NCBI GenBank assembly: GCA_030068075.1
Contig: CM057825.1
Span: forward strand, 82,351,123 to 82,415,122
Reading direction: 5' to 3'
Source: Paguma larvata
Lineage: Eukaryota > Chordata > Mammalia > Carnivora > Viverridae
DNA: 64,000 nt
Shown in pieces: positions 32,446-44,912 of this stretch (positions within the stretch are counted from its first letter, which is position 1; the number at the start of each line of letters is the position of its first letter). The translations under genes and the position numbers were made by a program. The notes below the pieces were generated by a model that did no database searches, was not told the origin of the DNA, and worked only from the letters and a program-made list of their open reading frames with translations.

Positions 32446-34116
32446 GCAAGTTAAAAGATTTCGGCACTTTTATTTTTAAAATTCACCAACTATTTCTATT
32501 AAAAGGAAATCTGTATTTTCTCACTAAACTGTTTTGTTGTACTTTTTAGAACATTGGAGGTAGCCAAAAGTTATAAATCAAACAATATCACAAGGACATG
32601 GGCTCGTATAAGGATTCACAGTAGTTCAGAACAAATAACTCAACTTTTAGGCGCAGAAAGAGAGATTGGTAGAAACTGCCTCCTAACACTTAGCTCTTCC
32701 TCTCTGAAAAATAATCACATAGTTGGTGCTCAGGTTGGCCTAGGAGGACACATGGAGATTTCCCATTTTCAGAGATGGACTTCTGCCAGAAACATCCCCT
32801 GCAGTATGAATATTCTACAAGTGACTCTCGCGTCTCCCTCAGGGTAGTCTGAAAGCTCCAATCTGAATTACTTTCAGTGAGGGACGTGTAGGGAGATTCA
32901 ATGTATAGGCAATAAAGAGATTTTCAAATCCTCATTAAGTTACCCTCTCTGCATGTTATGAGGATACTCCAATCTGATTGGCCTATGACATAGCACAATT
33001 AAGACTTACATAGGTATGTTTATAAAAAGTCTGCATCAATTCACTTAGGGAAAAGACCAGACTTGAGTGACCCTCCACTTACTCCCTCCGCCCCACAGTC
33101 AGTTGAAGCGTGGCCCTGTCGATGCAGAAGCAGGACACATCACGAACATAACCACATTACCCATCTGCTCTAAGAATAGAACCCAAGCCCCTGCTGGTGT
33201 AATTAAGAAATCTTCTCCTCCAGTCCCTGGGCTTTAGAGACCTGGATTACTCACTCACTAGTTCCAATTTAGAATACTCTTCTGGTAAGCGTCTTTGTAA
33301 AGTGAGAAGCGAGCTGAAGATGAAAACTTTTCATTTTAAGTTTCTGAGCTAGCATGTCCCTCTTGTGAGGTACAATCTCTGGGTTTCACTGGCCGAGACA
33401 TTAGCCTTCAGAGTGTGGGTCTATCCGGGGCATTAAGACCATGGTGTCTTTTCAGGATGTGAAGATGTGCCAATCACTTCCACCTGAAGTTTGCATATTT
33501 CCATCCCATTGCGGCACCCTCACCGCCCATGGATCCCGAAGACACACATAAAAAATAAACAGCATGTGCGAAGCTAGAAATCCTACCAGGTGGGAGCCCC
33601 AGGATTGGATACACTTAGATTTCAGTTATACTAAGGCACGCACAGACATAAAAGGAGCCAACCTGTCCCTGAGTTATTCCCTCCCTACCTCTCAATGACA
33701 GGACATTCTCTAGGTCATTCTGCGTTGTGGATTGGGACCCTCTGGCATTACATTTTAATTAAATGGTCAGATTATTAATGCGTGAAAATCAGACACTGAA
33801 AATGTTGAGCTAACCATTTTTCATACATAATGTGTCCATATCAACATTATAACAGCCATATACCAAAGATTGACATGGTCACTTTTAAAGAAGGAGCCTT
33901 GATAAACATTTGAATTAAAGATTCTTGGGATCAGGTGAAGGAACTAAGAGGTCAGGTCTCATTGTTGATTGTTTCCTCTGCTGTTTAATGATAGAAAACC
34001 ACTCAGACCCTCTGTTCGTAGTTCCATCCTAGAGGTCCATGGAGGAAATGATTGGGCATACATTTATGGAAGGTATGCTAACATGCATTCAACATTTTGT
34101 TCACAGGAAGATAATT
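32446..34116. other. Non-repeat stretch, nothing recognised
   Basis: 1.7 kb of mixed composition with no repeat family identified. A 97-codon + strand frame (32554-32847) has no domain or splice support. Confidence 0.4.
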
Positions 34117-34130
34117 CAGAATAATGTTTT

Positions 34131-34332
34131 TTAAAATGTTAATTTATGAGAGAGAGAGAGAGAGACAGAGACAGAGCATGAGCACAGAGAGAGGGAGACA
34201 CAGAATCCAAAGCAGGATACAGGCTCTGAGCTGTGAGCACAGAGCCTGACGTGGGGCTTGAACTCACAAAGCATGAGATCATGACCTGAGCTGAAGTTGG
34301 ACGCTTAACCGACTGAGGCACTCAGGCGCCCC
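34131..34332 (-). mobile_element. CAN-type SINE, antisense
   Basis: The + strand has AATTTATGAGAGAGAGAG, AGCTGTGAGCACAGAGCC, ATGAGATCATGACCTGAGC, and the head CGACTGAGGCACTCAGGCGC. Target duplication CAGAATAATGTTTT / CAGAATAATTTTGA at 34117-34130 and 34333-34346. Confidence 0.93.
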
Positions 34333-34346
34333 CAGAATAATTTTGA

Positions 34347-34664
34347 CAAAGCTACCCCTTTACCTCAATATCAGTTGCTTTGGCATCTCTTCTTCAATGG
34401 AATCCTTTCCCCTTATCTTTCTGAGAAGTCTTCCTCCCTTCATTTCAGCCTTATTTTACTGTGCTAGGTGCCAGGTTAATACAGTTTTTTACTTGCTGCC
34501 TTGCCACATTCGATTGGTCCAAGTTAAAGAAATCAGAAACTTTCCTAGGAATTTGAGACATCCAGCTCAGTTTGGACGCTCTCTTGAAGAGAGGGGACGC
34601 GGACATCGGGCCTGTTCGTGGCCTTGTCCCTCACTGTAGACTTGAGAATGAGAAAAAGCCTGAG
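34347..34664. other. Non-repeat stretch, nothing recognised
   Basis: Holds a 98-codon + strand frame (34343-34639) that begins in SINE flank and has no protein features. Confidence 0.4.
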
Positions 34665-34772
34665 GCCCCTGGCTGGCTCAGTTGGAAGAGCATGTGACTC
34701 TTGACTCTTGATCTCAGGGCCCCACATTGGGTACAGAGATTACTAAAAAATAAACAAACTTAAAAAAAAAAA
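34665..34772 (+). mobile_element. Short CAN-type SINE without the CT-rich tract
   Basis: Head GGCCCCTGGCTGGCTCAG, then TTGGAAGAGCATGTGACTC, a B-box-side word GGGCCCCACATTGGGTAC, and directly AGAGATTACTAAAAAATAAAC. It ends soon after the tRNA-like part and lacks the long middle of the other SINEs here. It belongs to an older, shorter carnivore subfamily. The duplicated CTCTTGA is a small internal tandem repeat. Confidence 0.85.
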
Positions 34773-35019
34773 GAAAAAAGCCAGGCTGACCCAAAATGGG
34801 TGGCCTAAGGAGTGGAGATCAGCGAACTACAGAGAGGTGGTTTGTGAGTCCCTGCTACCGCTTACCCAGGCCTAGCTGTAACTGTCTGCATGACATACTG
34901 CAATGCTACTAAAATTATGGAGTGACTTGCACTGTTTAAGTTAGCTCCGTTGGATTTCTGTTAGTTGTAGCAGTGTTTGGGGTTTAATTCCTATACCCTC
35001 TACCCTCAAACAGATGATA

Positions 35020-35215
35020 AAGGAATTTATTGACTGCGTAGTGTGCTCTAGACTGTTTACAATCATTATCTCATGTAATCCCTTTAGCAATCCTAAAACT
35101 TTAGATGGCCTTATTTCTTTTTCATAGCTGAAGAAACAAATCAGAGAGGTTAACTGTCTTATCCATGGTCACACAGTTGGCAACCTCAAAGTGAACTTGA
35201 ATCCATCCTTCTTCA
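35020..35215 (-). mobile_element. MIR SINE relic
   Basis: Reversed MIR words on the + strand: GGAATTTATTGACTGCG, ATTATCTCATGTAATCCC, ATAGCTGAAGAAACAAATC, AGAGAGGTTAACTGTC, ATGGTCACACAGTTGG. Confidence 0.8.
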
Positions 35216-36299
35216 TAGCTTGAAAATGTTCTTAGACATCTCGATGAGGAATAAAACTCCTCTCCTTTTAATAATTCAATAACAAAGAATATAATACATT
35301 TCTGAATAGCATAAGTGATACATAGTTACAGATAAAGGAATGTCAGTACAGGATGGAGTAGCAAGGAAAAGTGTCTCAAGATAGATCTCTCTAAGTTACA
35401 GAAAATTCAGCCTAACTCACTTACTGATTCAGAAACTTAACAGTCCAAGGGTCAGTCTTGTTTCACACACGACTGGATGTAGGACCCAAAGGAACTCATC
35501 AGAACTCTTTGTTCCTTGACTCTGCTTTTCTCTTTGTTCGCTTCACTGTCAAGAACACCTTCATCAAATAGTGTCCCTAAGCATGTTCCAAACAGTTACA
35601 GGGCCTGCATATACACTGCCAGCTTGTGTAAGATGCTGGCCCCTGACCTGAAGTCCTTTCCCCTTTCCACAATGATGGAGCCAAGGAAAGAGGCTACCCC
35701 AGGCCCTGGAAATCAACAGAAAGCTGCATGGCAGAAAATTCCAGGGTTTGGGTACCAAAAACATGGTATAGAAGGCAAGAGGTGGGCTTGAAGAGGCGCA
35801 TCTCTTGGCTTCCTCAAGAAGGGCACAGCAGGAGAGCAAGAGCTTCTGCATAGGAGCCCCAGGTCCTCAGCTCTGCGAGTAATACCTGTTGGCACACAGT
35901 AACCTCAGACTTACAACTATTTAATATAAAGACTAGGGAAAAGACAATGAAAAATAAAGTCTTAAAACACCCCAGAACTGAATCCTACTGTTGAGACTTG
36001 GGTCTCATGCTTATACTTGACTCAATAACTATTGCCAAAAAATTGACTATGCAGAGTAGCCAGTGGTGGTTCTAAGAGCACATCTGGAGTTGGATGTTGG
36101 GGTCAGTACCACAGAAACATACAGCGTGGTCATGCTACTATCTAAAGCCATGGGATGGATGTGGGGAAAGCAATAGAACACAACCTGACTATATAAGGCT
36201 TCCCAGGAGAATTATAACTTGAGAAGGTAAAAAACTATTATAGTACTATATGATAATATTATAATAAAAATAATTATTAGTATTATAATTCTGAGTAGT
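35216..36299. other. Non-repeat stretch, nothing recognised
   Basis: 35560-35900 is less AT-rich, with overlapping frames on both strands (91 and 95 codons) and no recognisable domain. An AT-only patch lies at 36240-36290. Confidence 0.4.
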
Positions 36300-36520
36300 A
36301 ACATAAAAATAGCTAACATTTATTGAGCAATTAGCATGTGACCACCATTTTGTCAAGGGCCTAGAATGTATCATTTCATTTACCTAACAACCCTGATGTA
36401 TAGATACTATCATCAACTTCATATTATAAATGAATAAAGCAAGGTTTAAGGAATTTAAGCAACTTGCTTTATCAGTGTCAAAGCAGGAGTAGAGCTCAAG
36501 GCAGTGTGACCCCGGTGTCA
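36300..36520 (-). mobile_element. MIR SINE relic
   Basis: Reversed MIR: GCTAACATTTATTGAGCAAT, ATGTATCATTTCATTTACC, AACAACCCTGATGTATAGAT, AAATGAATAAAGCAAGG, TTTAAGCAACTTGCTTTATC, AAAGCAGGAGTAGAGCTCAAGG. Confidence 0.85.
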
Positions 36521-37055
36521 TGTTATTAACCCCAATATACATGGGAAATTTCATTCCTCACACACTTAGACCTAAACATTTGACGTTATGCATAAAACAT
36601 CTCACAAAAGGTTGCAGAATTTCGCAACCGAATCCCATAGGAAGTCAAAAGAGAACATGAGTGGGAATATGGTCTACAAGGACCATTTTCTCCTTGAATC
36701 TGTTCTTCCTGGAGGAGTACATCTTAAGGCCAAAAAAGTCTGTCTGAGTATGTAGGAGCTTGGAATCCTACCTTGCAGATCAGAAGCTGGTTTTCTGTCT
36801 TTTCATTATTATTTCTTTTCTTCATGGTTTTGAGTTAAAACACTATGATAAATTGTATAATTAATTTTATTTGCCCAGAGAGCAGTTTGGGTTGAATGTT
36901 GGTTGAATAAGCAAAGTTTAAAAGGTCTGCTAAACTCTGCAAAGGACATTATTATACCTTTTGAAATTCACAGCTGTGAGGGAAAAATCTGTTTTGTTAT
37001 TATTTTTAGTTTTTATCATTATTGTAATGCTGGCAATATTTTAAAATCAATTTTA
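36521..37055. other. AT-rich stretch, nothing recognised
   Basis: No family words; short frames only. Confidence 0.4.
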
Positions 37056-37067
37056 AAGGTTATGCCA

Positions 37068-37288
37068 GATCTTTTATTTAAGCATTGATTTATTTATTTT
37101 GAGAGAGAGGGAGAGAAAACAAGAGCAAGGGAGGGTGCAGAGAGAGAGAGGGAGAGAGAGAGATTCCCAAGCAGGCTCCATAGTCAACATGGAGCCTGAT
37201 GTGTGGCTCAATCTCATGACTGCAGGATCATGACCTGAGCTAAAATCAAGAGGCAGACACTTAACTGACTGAGCTACCCAGGCACTCC
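37068..37288 (-). mobile_element. CAN-type SINE, antisense
   Basis: The + strand has GATTTATTTATTTTGAGAG, a long GA tract, CATGGAGCCTGATGTGTGG, GGATCATGACCTGAGC, and ACTGAGCTACCCAGGCAC. Target duplication AAGGTTATGCCA / AAGGTTATGTCA at 37056-37067 and 37289-37300. Confidence 0.93.
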
Positions 37289-37300
37289 AAGGTTATGTCA

Positions 37301-38084
37301 TTTCTAAATACTTAATACAGTCGGTGGCTCAAGATCAAATGATTATAAATGTACACATTGAAAAGTTCTTTTTTTCCACCCAGGGTCCCTCTATCCCCTA
37401 CAGATCATCACCCAGTCACTTTTATGGGATTGTTTTATCTTCCCAATATTACTAAAATTATACGTAAAACTAATCCACTATAGCCATTACAACTTTTAAA
37501 TTCTCCAGTTCCTTACCAAATTTTTCCATAAGGAAATATTGCAAAATCAGGGACTTCACGCCATTTTAAACATGCAGAGGAAAAAGAAAAAAAAATGGGT
37601 GGAAGAAATCTGAGCCATAGCTGCAGGTATCCCATACCACCTCTCTTCCTTGAAATCTTGCAAAGTTGAACTCACTTACTTTTCAAAATATGGGAGTGAT
37701 AGTTTGGGTGCCAATACTCACTGCAGCTTCAGGTACAAAATGTCTTCCTCTGGGTCCGAAGTCCTGCCACCGTGAACAAAACCGACATTTCTCATGGATC
37801 CAAGCCTTTGTGGAACAGCCAACTCCCCTTGTCAAAGTCTCAGGACAGTAAAGGTTAATGAAATAGAATCCCTGGAATATGCAGTAAGTCACTTAGGGCC
37901 TCCCAAGAGCCATCATACAAAACAAAAAATTGTGAAATTGCAACAGACAGCTAAGGAAATGAGTTGGCGTTAACAACATGTAGAGTTTGGTTCAATCTAG
38001 GAAAGATGTTAGTGGTCAAGGCTGAGCAACAGTAAGCACCTTTGCAATTATTTGTTGATTCTTCTTCTACTGTTGTGCTGGAGA
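37301..38084. other. Non-repeat stretch, nothing recognised
   Basis: Mixed composition; frames of 61-69 codons on both strands at 37666-37892 are mirror shadows without protein features. Confidence 0.4.
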
Positions 38085-38620
38085 GAAACGATAACTTTCC
38101 CTCCACCCTTCTCGGTTCTCAGCTGAGACCCCTGTAAGGAGAGACAGATTGACAAGAGAAAAACATACAAGTTTACTAACATGTATACCTCAGGTATGCA
38201 TGGGGGACTCCAAGGGAAAAGTAACTTTCTAAAGTGGCTTAGAATTCAGGCTTTAATCCCATCTTCTCAGGGGAAAGGAAAGGGGGATGTGGGCCTCTTA
38301 GGGGAGAGCAAATGATTTTTAGGAAAAATGAACGGGATCTAGAAGAACAGATGAAAAGATACAATGGTTTGCGATGGAGTTCATGGGTGTCATGTTGACT
38401 TCTAGTCTCCTCTCCTGTGACAAATATCAACCTCCCCTGGTTGAGGAAATTCCCGGGGAGGGATTTACGACAATTGGGTTCCTTCCAGGGGAGCTGTTTT
38501 TAGGCAGATAGGGGAGTTCAGAGACAGTCTCTTTCTGTATTTGCTTTTCAAGTGCCTGTGGCTCAAGACCTTCAACGTGCCAGAGAGCGCCATACTTTGA
38601 GGTTGCATATTCCGCCACCC
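38085..38620 (-). mobile_element. Probable LTR-type repeat, family not named
   Basis: The layout resembles a mammalian ERV LTR seen in reverse: GACCCCTGTAAGGAGAGACAG, ATTGACAAGAGAAAAACATAC, TTACTAACATGTATACC, GGGGGACTCC, GGATGTGGGCCTCTTAGGGG, AACCTCCCCTGG, CTTCCAGGGGAGCTG, TTCAAGTGCC. No internal viral genes are attached. Family and exact ends are uncertain. Confidence 0.5.
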
Positions 38621-41600
38621 TTCACTGGACTCCAAACTCCATAAAGGCGATTTTGTTCACTGCTGCAGCCCCATTTCCTGATTGGCATGTGATGGTAAAT
38701 AAGTAAGGAAGAGGCTGCCTGGAATAGGTGGACCTCCACCCAACGGGTATTCAAGCAGAACTCACACCTCCGGCTAGAGGGACATTGATGAAGAAGCTGA
38801 ACTTTACGGTTCCAGCCAACTCCATGATCCATGAATCTCAGGGTAAGAGAATCAGTTACTACTTGGAGTCCTCAAAGAAAAGGCAGGAAGTGGGTGGCCC
38901 GAAAAGAACCAGTGGCTCAGGTCCTGCAGATGGTGTGGGTGGTGGGGACTGTGCAGAGGATCGGGACTCGTTCAAGAGGATCTCTCGCCGTTACTGCCAT
39001 AATTGCCCCCAAAGGCAGGAGTGAAGCTAGGCAGCCCCATGGGAGTGGAGAAATACATAAATAAAGGTAAAGCCCTTATATCAGTCACAGCGTTTTGGTG
39101 TATTTCCAGCAAAAATGTAGAAGACAAAGTTTCCTAAAGAAAACAAAAACGAAAGATTAAAAGCAGGCAAATAGTCTTGGAAGCAAAATGCAAACAAAAC
39201 AAACAGATACGTAAAAATGAAAAGCAAGCAAGCAAAAAACAATGCTCTCCAGGAAGAATAAAAGTAGAGAGGGAAGCGGTAAATCAGCAACGAATAGGAG
39301 CAGCGTGCTGTGTTTTCTGGACTCTTGAGTTAAAACTTCTCATCTGGTATCTTTGCGATGCGCTAAGCACCTGTAATTGGTTTATCACTAAAAATCAATA
39401 CTGTTAAAACCCACTTGTCTGAAAACGAAATCGAAATATAAGCTTGATATAAATGGGTCTTTTTGTGATGGGAATTTCTTCATTGGTTATACATGATTGG
39501 TTCTTGGGGATGGGCCCCACCTCCTCCTAGGACAGGGAAACTGAGGGATGTGGAAAGCCAGGCCCTGTGGGCTGTGCGCACCTTGGCTGGGAGAGGTGCC
39601 TCTCTCTGCACAGCAGCCCTGACCTCACAGGGAGGCCGGCTTCTCCCCCTCTTCAACCACAGTGAGCTGGACTGGCAGGTCCCTCTGAACCCGGAGAGGG
39701 GCTCTGTGGAACCGAAGGGACTGCAAACCAGCGTACCGCCCTGGTATTTCTAGTCTCCACTCCTCTCTGGATTCTCTTGCAGCAAGCATTTCTCCTCTTA
39801 TAAAACAGAAAAGAAATAAAGCTGTAATTACTTTTTTCACACTCTCTACTAATATAAGCCTAGCAAACACTCCCCTTTCCCCCAGACTTCAGTAAGCACA
39901 GATTTGGGGATCCAGCAAGCGTTATTTTAAAAGGGCCATGACTATGTGGCGCTAGAAATTGAAGAAAGAAGATTAAAAAAAAAAAGAGCTCCCAGTTCAG
40001 ATTTTTAAAATCAGTCGTCTCAGAACACACACATTCGGGGTATTTAACGACTTGGCAGTCTGTGGCCTGTTAGTCCTTCTCTGTGGACTTGACCTTTGAG
40101 GGGCTAAAGATACAATGCCTAGGAGACTTAGGGTGCAGGCGGAGAGAGGAACCCGATCCCCGAATCACAGAAAGGCAAGGCAGCTTTATAACTCTGTCTC
40201 TCTTCTCTGTCTCTCTCTCTGCATTATCCCCTGAAGAGGCAGCCCAGACAGAGCGTGGACACTGTTTCTGCACATGGCAGAGGTGGTCTGCCTCACATTT
40301 AGGCCCAAGTTCTAACAGCCAACTTGTCAATGAATGCCATTAGCGCAGATGTGCCACAGGCACTCAGGGACAGAGCAGCGGGCAGCCTCGGATCAGTGCG
40401 GGAAGAGCAGGCATCGGGTGGTAACAACTTTCAGTCATTACTGACCTGGGCTCTATTCAAACCAGTGACCTAGAAATGAAGGGCTCCAAATCCCATTACT
40501 AATTCCCCGAGCCATCAAGTCTCCCCTATGGCCTGGATCTTGTCCTGAAACCCAGGTCTCCTGTTGAAAGAGCATTAGACAGCGGCCGCTGCGTTGGCAG
40601 GCAAGGTTTTTAAATAGAGGGGGGACAAAAAGAGGGAAATGCGCACATACGGAGTTGGCTCTAATTATTACTTTAAAGTTGCGCAGCTCCTTTAAACCTA
40701 AAAACCTGAGCCTTCTTTTAAGTGAAGAGCTTGCCAGGAAGTACAAGAATGGTGTTCAAACAAACGCAGGCTTCTATTTCGGCTGAATGGGGGAAGTACA
40801 CATGCCCCCTCCCCAACCGGGGAATAATGAGAGGAAACCAAATGAGAGGAAGTCGTTGAAAAGGAGAGAAAGAGATTAAATGAGTATTGCAGGGACCAGA
40901 AGAATATTTACTGCCAAAGTAAGAGAGAGCTAAGTGAAAGCACCCTTGAAGCTCTCCCCTCTTACTGATTATCTCTGGGTCGCTCTCTCAATCCCTCTCT
41001 GACGCGAGGGACAATTGTTTTTCAATCGAAAGCAGGATTTTTGTGAGTTAGGGGAAGCCCGTGCAACGCGAGCCGGCTAGAAATGGCTTGTCAAGCTCTG
41101 TCTCTCCTTCTAAGCCGCAGCGCCAGCTTTGCAAACAGGCCGGTAGGTGGAGCTGCACTCTGCGATTCCAAGACCGCGGTCCCCACAATGAAGCAATTGT
41201 TTCCTGTCTCCACTTAGCAATTCCTCCCTCTCTTTCGGTTCTTTCTGGTTGCATGTTCTATTTATTTTAATGTATACCTTTGTGTAAAGCCTGTCTCTGA
41301 GTGGTTAGATACCCTGTTGATATGTGGCCTTCAAGGGGGAAAAGGGAGTGCAGTCTATTCCCATGACATCCTAGGGCTTTGTAGAGCCAAAAAAACCTTC
41401 TCAGGAACACCTAATCCTTGGGCTCGGGCCAAGTACCACAATCCTTCTGTACAACTGACATGGGCCACTTGGGACACTTGAGAGCTTTAGGTGTGTCTCT
41501 CTGAAGTCAGCCCCGGCCAAGCATGAGGCAAATGTGCCCGACCAAAGAAAATAAATTATGTGGACTCCAATTTTCAGCAGTTATGAAGTATTAAATTACA

Positions 41601-42584
41601 CATGTGAAGAATTCACTTTGGGATTAACCCTTTGGAACCGAAACACAATCTTGTCACAGTGCTCGTGAAAGGAGCGTGCTCTGTGGAAGGCCTGCCTTCC
41701 TGGAGACACAGAGGTGGCTGCCCAGGGGGGCGGAGACGCTACAGGAACAAAAGTGGTGATTAAACACAAATATGTTCCACTGCTACCTGGGCGTGGGGGT
41801 GGGGGGGTGCGTGCTTGGGGGGCAGGGGTTCAGTCCTGTCTCTTAGGATACGCTGCTCCCTGAAGACCAAGCTTCAGGGACACCGTAAAGTTTTCTCAGC
41901 TCACTGTGAATGCCGCTCGCAGCACTTGGTCGGAAGGCGTTTTATCAGAGTTCACACAGCCCCCATCGCTGCTTCTTCTTTCCGATTTGCAGAAGTGGTC
42001 GAGAGCCACTGGAACTTGACTGAAATCACAACTCCTGAACTCTTGAAAAGGCGTCTGTGCTCTGTGACTCAGTGAGCGAGAGCAAAGGACATCCTGTCCT
42101 GCCCCTTCAAAGAATTCTGGGTTCCCCAGAACTCTCTGAAGCGCTAAGCTCTTCGTACATGATGTGGCCGAAACCGAACATGTAAACTCTGCAGGAGAAA
42201 AACAAAACACTGCTGTTTGTTTCCCTTTTAAAGCTATTTATTTACCAAATGACCACAGAAAGCAGATCTTCAACAATAACAGGAAGAAATCAATCTCGAA
42301 GAACTTAAAAAAGTTTTTTTTTTTGTTTCTGGCAAAGTTAACTTTTCAGTAAAGTATGTGTCTCGAGTATGCAAAGCAGGTTTGGGGGATGCATCCAGAT
42401 TTGTCCCTCTCCTCTTCCTCTTCATTATCAGAGAGCCTAGGATCTGCAGGAAGAACACTGTGTCTGGAGGCTGGCAAACTGAGTCTCCAAACAAACCCCC
42501 CACTTACCACACATGTGCGTCTAGAAAAACCTAACTATACAACCATATGCTTGGGCACCACTGTGGAACCCATCCGCTTGCCTC
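38621..42584. other. GC-elevated, repeat-poor unique region
   Basis: Nearly 4 kb that is visibly richer in G and C than the rest of the window and has essentially no recognisable transposon. CpG dinucleotides are present but scattered (GCGGCCGC near 40581; several near 41060-41180), so it is not a convincing CpG island. Several frames of 60-104 codons on both strands lack domains and are not bounded by consistent splice sites. Candidate contents are enhancers, a weak promoter or exons of a non-coding RNA. None can be proved from sequence. Confidence 0.4.
41789..41828 (+). other. G-quadruplex motif
   Basis: Five G tracts of 3, 5, 7, 6 and 4 G in 40 bases, with loops of 1 to 9 bases (tracts at 41789, 41795, 41801, 41817 and 41825). 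This satisfies the usual four-tract rule and is the strongest such motif in the window. Confidence 0.75.
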
Positions 42585-42660
42585 GCTTTCACCAAGAGGA
42601 AACTGAGGCTGGCAGAGAAAACACAGGGGTTCCTCAAAGCCAGACAGCTAGGACTGGAAG
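42585..42660 (-). mobile_element. Possible MIR fragment
   Basis: CACCAAGAGGAAACTGAGGCTGGCAGAG, then CAAAGCCAGACAGCTAGGACTGG, resembles the reversed MIR core. Short and uncertain. Confidence 0.4.
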
Positions 42661-44853
42661 CATCCTGAGTTTCGGTGTAACTTGTGTGCTTACACAACAA
42701 ATCTCTCTTTGGGGAAATTGTTCTCTTTCTCTGTTCCTCAGCTGCTCCCCTTGACACAAAAAAATAACTCTCTTTTCAGATACTTGCTATTTTGAGTTAT
42801 ATGAACTTTTTCGGGGGCACATGTAGAGATTCACTAAATGAATTCCTGTGATAATGAATTGGGGCATGTGTGTTTGTATGGGTTAAAACCAGAGAGAGCG
42901 AGAGAAAGACAAAGAATGAGAGGGACAGATCCAGGCAGGGGAAGAGCTGAAATCCCCACCATCGCAAGGCTGTTGGGTGGAGTAAGTCATAAAAGTAATA
43001 AAAGTAATTGCTAAGCACCGTGAAATTAGACTGCTGCGTAAGGCTAAACCAGGGTGAACCAAAATTTGCAAAAGTCATGAGACTTTTATTTTCAACAGGT
43101 GGCATTTAAGAATGCAAACCATTGGCACCCAAACGAGAGTTCAATGTAAAGGGGAAGAGATGCGGGGATTTACACACTTGTGAAATCGGGGCTGAAAGAT
43201 GTTGCTTCATGTTTGGGATCTATAGCTTCCAGAGGCATGGCTGATTGGAGATATGCTTCAAAAAAGCGTCTCTTAGTTTTATTGGCCATGGGTTAGCATA
43301 AAATTAAAAAAAAATAGTAAGAGAATCTGCCACATAAGGGAAAAGCCGATGGACACTGCTTGAGAACAAATGAGTGTGAGCCAAAAATCCCCAAATGAGG
43401 AAGGCAATAAAGCCATGCAAAACCCGCCCATCGCACCCATCATGATATTCGGACCAAATTGCTTGCCTGTGTCATATCCACCCTCGTATATTTACTCAGA
43501 TAAGAAAGAACTTTCTGCTGGCAAGCTCCCCCAGTTTGATTTATCACTCACAATATGAGAAGGCTGCCAAGCAAGCTTTATAATTCCAAGTTCTTAAAAT
43601 TATTATTATCATCAGGGGTGGAAATAAGGATGGAGGTGGTAGGTGTGTGCTCGGTACTCCTGGCAAGAAGTTGGTTTGTTGAGGCTCTGCCAAAAAATGT
43701 ATCCATGTCAGACCTCAGGAAATACTTTCCCCAAGCTGCTTGTTTATAGCAAGGATCTGTGCGGTGTGGCAGATGCTCTAAAGGATAAACTATTTCTGCT
43801 TAAAGAGGGACATGGCCTAACCCATCTTAATGTAATGATGACCCGAACTACCTGGCCAAGAAAGAGAAATGCCCCTCCTCAGATTTTTTAAAGAAGATTA
43901 CTCAAAGTTTATGCCATTCTGAATTCTTGCTCATGTGTTAGCTACCTGATTTGATCAGTTGGTACCTTTGAGTATCCACGGGTTAATTGGCATTCAGGAA
44001 CTTGCCCACAGGGAGGGGTCCAATTGGATCCTTACCCCATCTCCTCCCAGCTCAGGCTTTATAAGAAACGTGTATTTTATCATTGGGAAGTTTTAAGGGA
44101 TGCACGGCCAAGATGTTATTTCAGGGGGCGAGGCAAGAAAACTTAGTGGAAATCAAAGATAGGTTTGTAAAACTCCTAACTTTCCAAACCTACTTTACCA
44201 TAATGTAAAAGCAGCCAGATGTAGAATTGTCCCAGCTTAAGTCTTGACGGCATTCGTTTGAAAAATGATTTGATTTCAAGTGGCAGAGAGCCGCCCTCGG
44301 ACTTGTACCCAATTCAGCGTGCATGCATATTTCTGAGGTGACGTTTGGGCCTGTTATCATTAAAAATAATCTTTAGTTTCTCTTTTTGTCTCTTTTGTTT
44401 GTTTGAACATACAGTGAAAAATAGCTGTTAGAAATTTTCGGGAGAGTGCACATACGATTGTTTTTTTGAAACGGACAAAAGCATTTTGACCAATGTCTAT
44501 TATGACAGCAGATTTTATATAAATATACGTGGGTAAAATAAGCTCATTTGCACATGGCTCAGGGAAGCTAAACTCACTATAGAAACTTCCCTAATGTTTA
44601 TTTCAGTCTAGTTTCCAGATTTCAGTATGTGTAGAGAAAATCAAGGCAAGTGGATAATTATATAGCAAAGAGGGCCTGTTGCTTGCATTTGTCTTGCTAT
44701 GATGCACATGCTATGATGATAGACCTGCTGGCCTGAGGTGAGTTTCTTCATCAGTCAGAGATCCTAGACCTGCTGGCATTGTGTTGCAAGACAGAGCCCA
44801 ACAGCATGGTTGCTGCGAAATGTCACGGAAACACGTGACCTTAATATGTTTAA
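42661..44853. other. Repeat-free unique region
   Basis: Continues the repeat-poor block with slightly lower GC. 43360-43760 and 44240-44560 are complex, with TF-site-like words (GGTGACGTTTGGGCC near 44338; GTTATCATTAAAAATAATC). Frames of 62-102 codons carry no recognisable domain. Candidate non-coding regulatory DNA. Confidence 0.35.
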
Positions 44854-44912
44854 ATCTATCTATCCAACTATCACCTTTCTATCTTTCTATCTATCTATCT
44901 ATCTATCTAATC
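44854..44912. repeat. (TATC)n microsatellite, imperfect
   Basis: CTATCTAT units broken by CCAACTATCACCTTT on the left, cleaner at 44886-44909. Confidence 0.92.

Noticed and set aside
40560..41200. Possible CpG island promoter around a NotI-type site (GCGGCCGC)
   Set aside because: CpGs are too few and too scattered over the surrounding kilobase, and no first-exon pattern follows. Kept only as part of the GC-elevated region.
42356..42754. 132-codon + strand open frame, among the longest in the window
   Set aside because: No recognisable domain; serine- and cysteine-rich low-quality composition; overlaps a minus-strand frame and a possible MIR. Expected by chance in a GC-elevated region.
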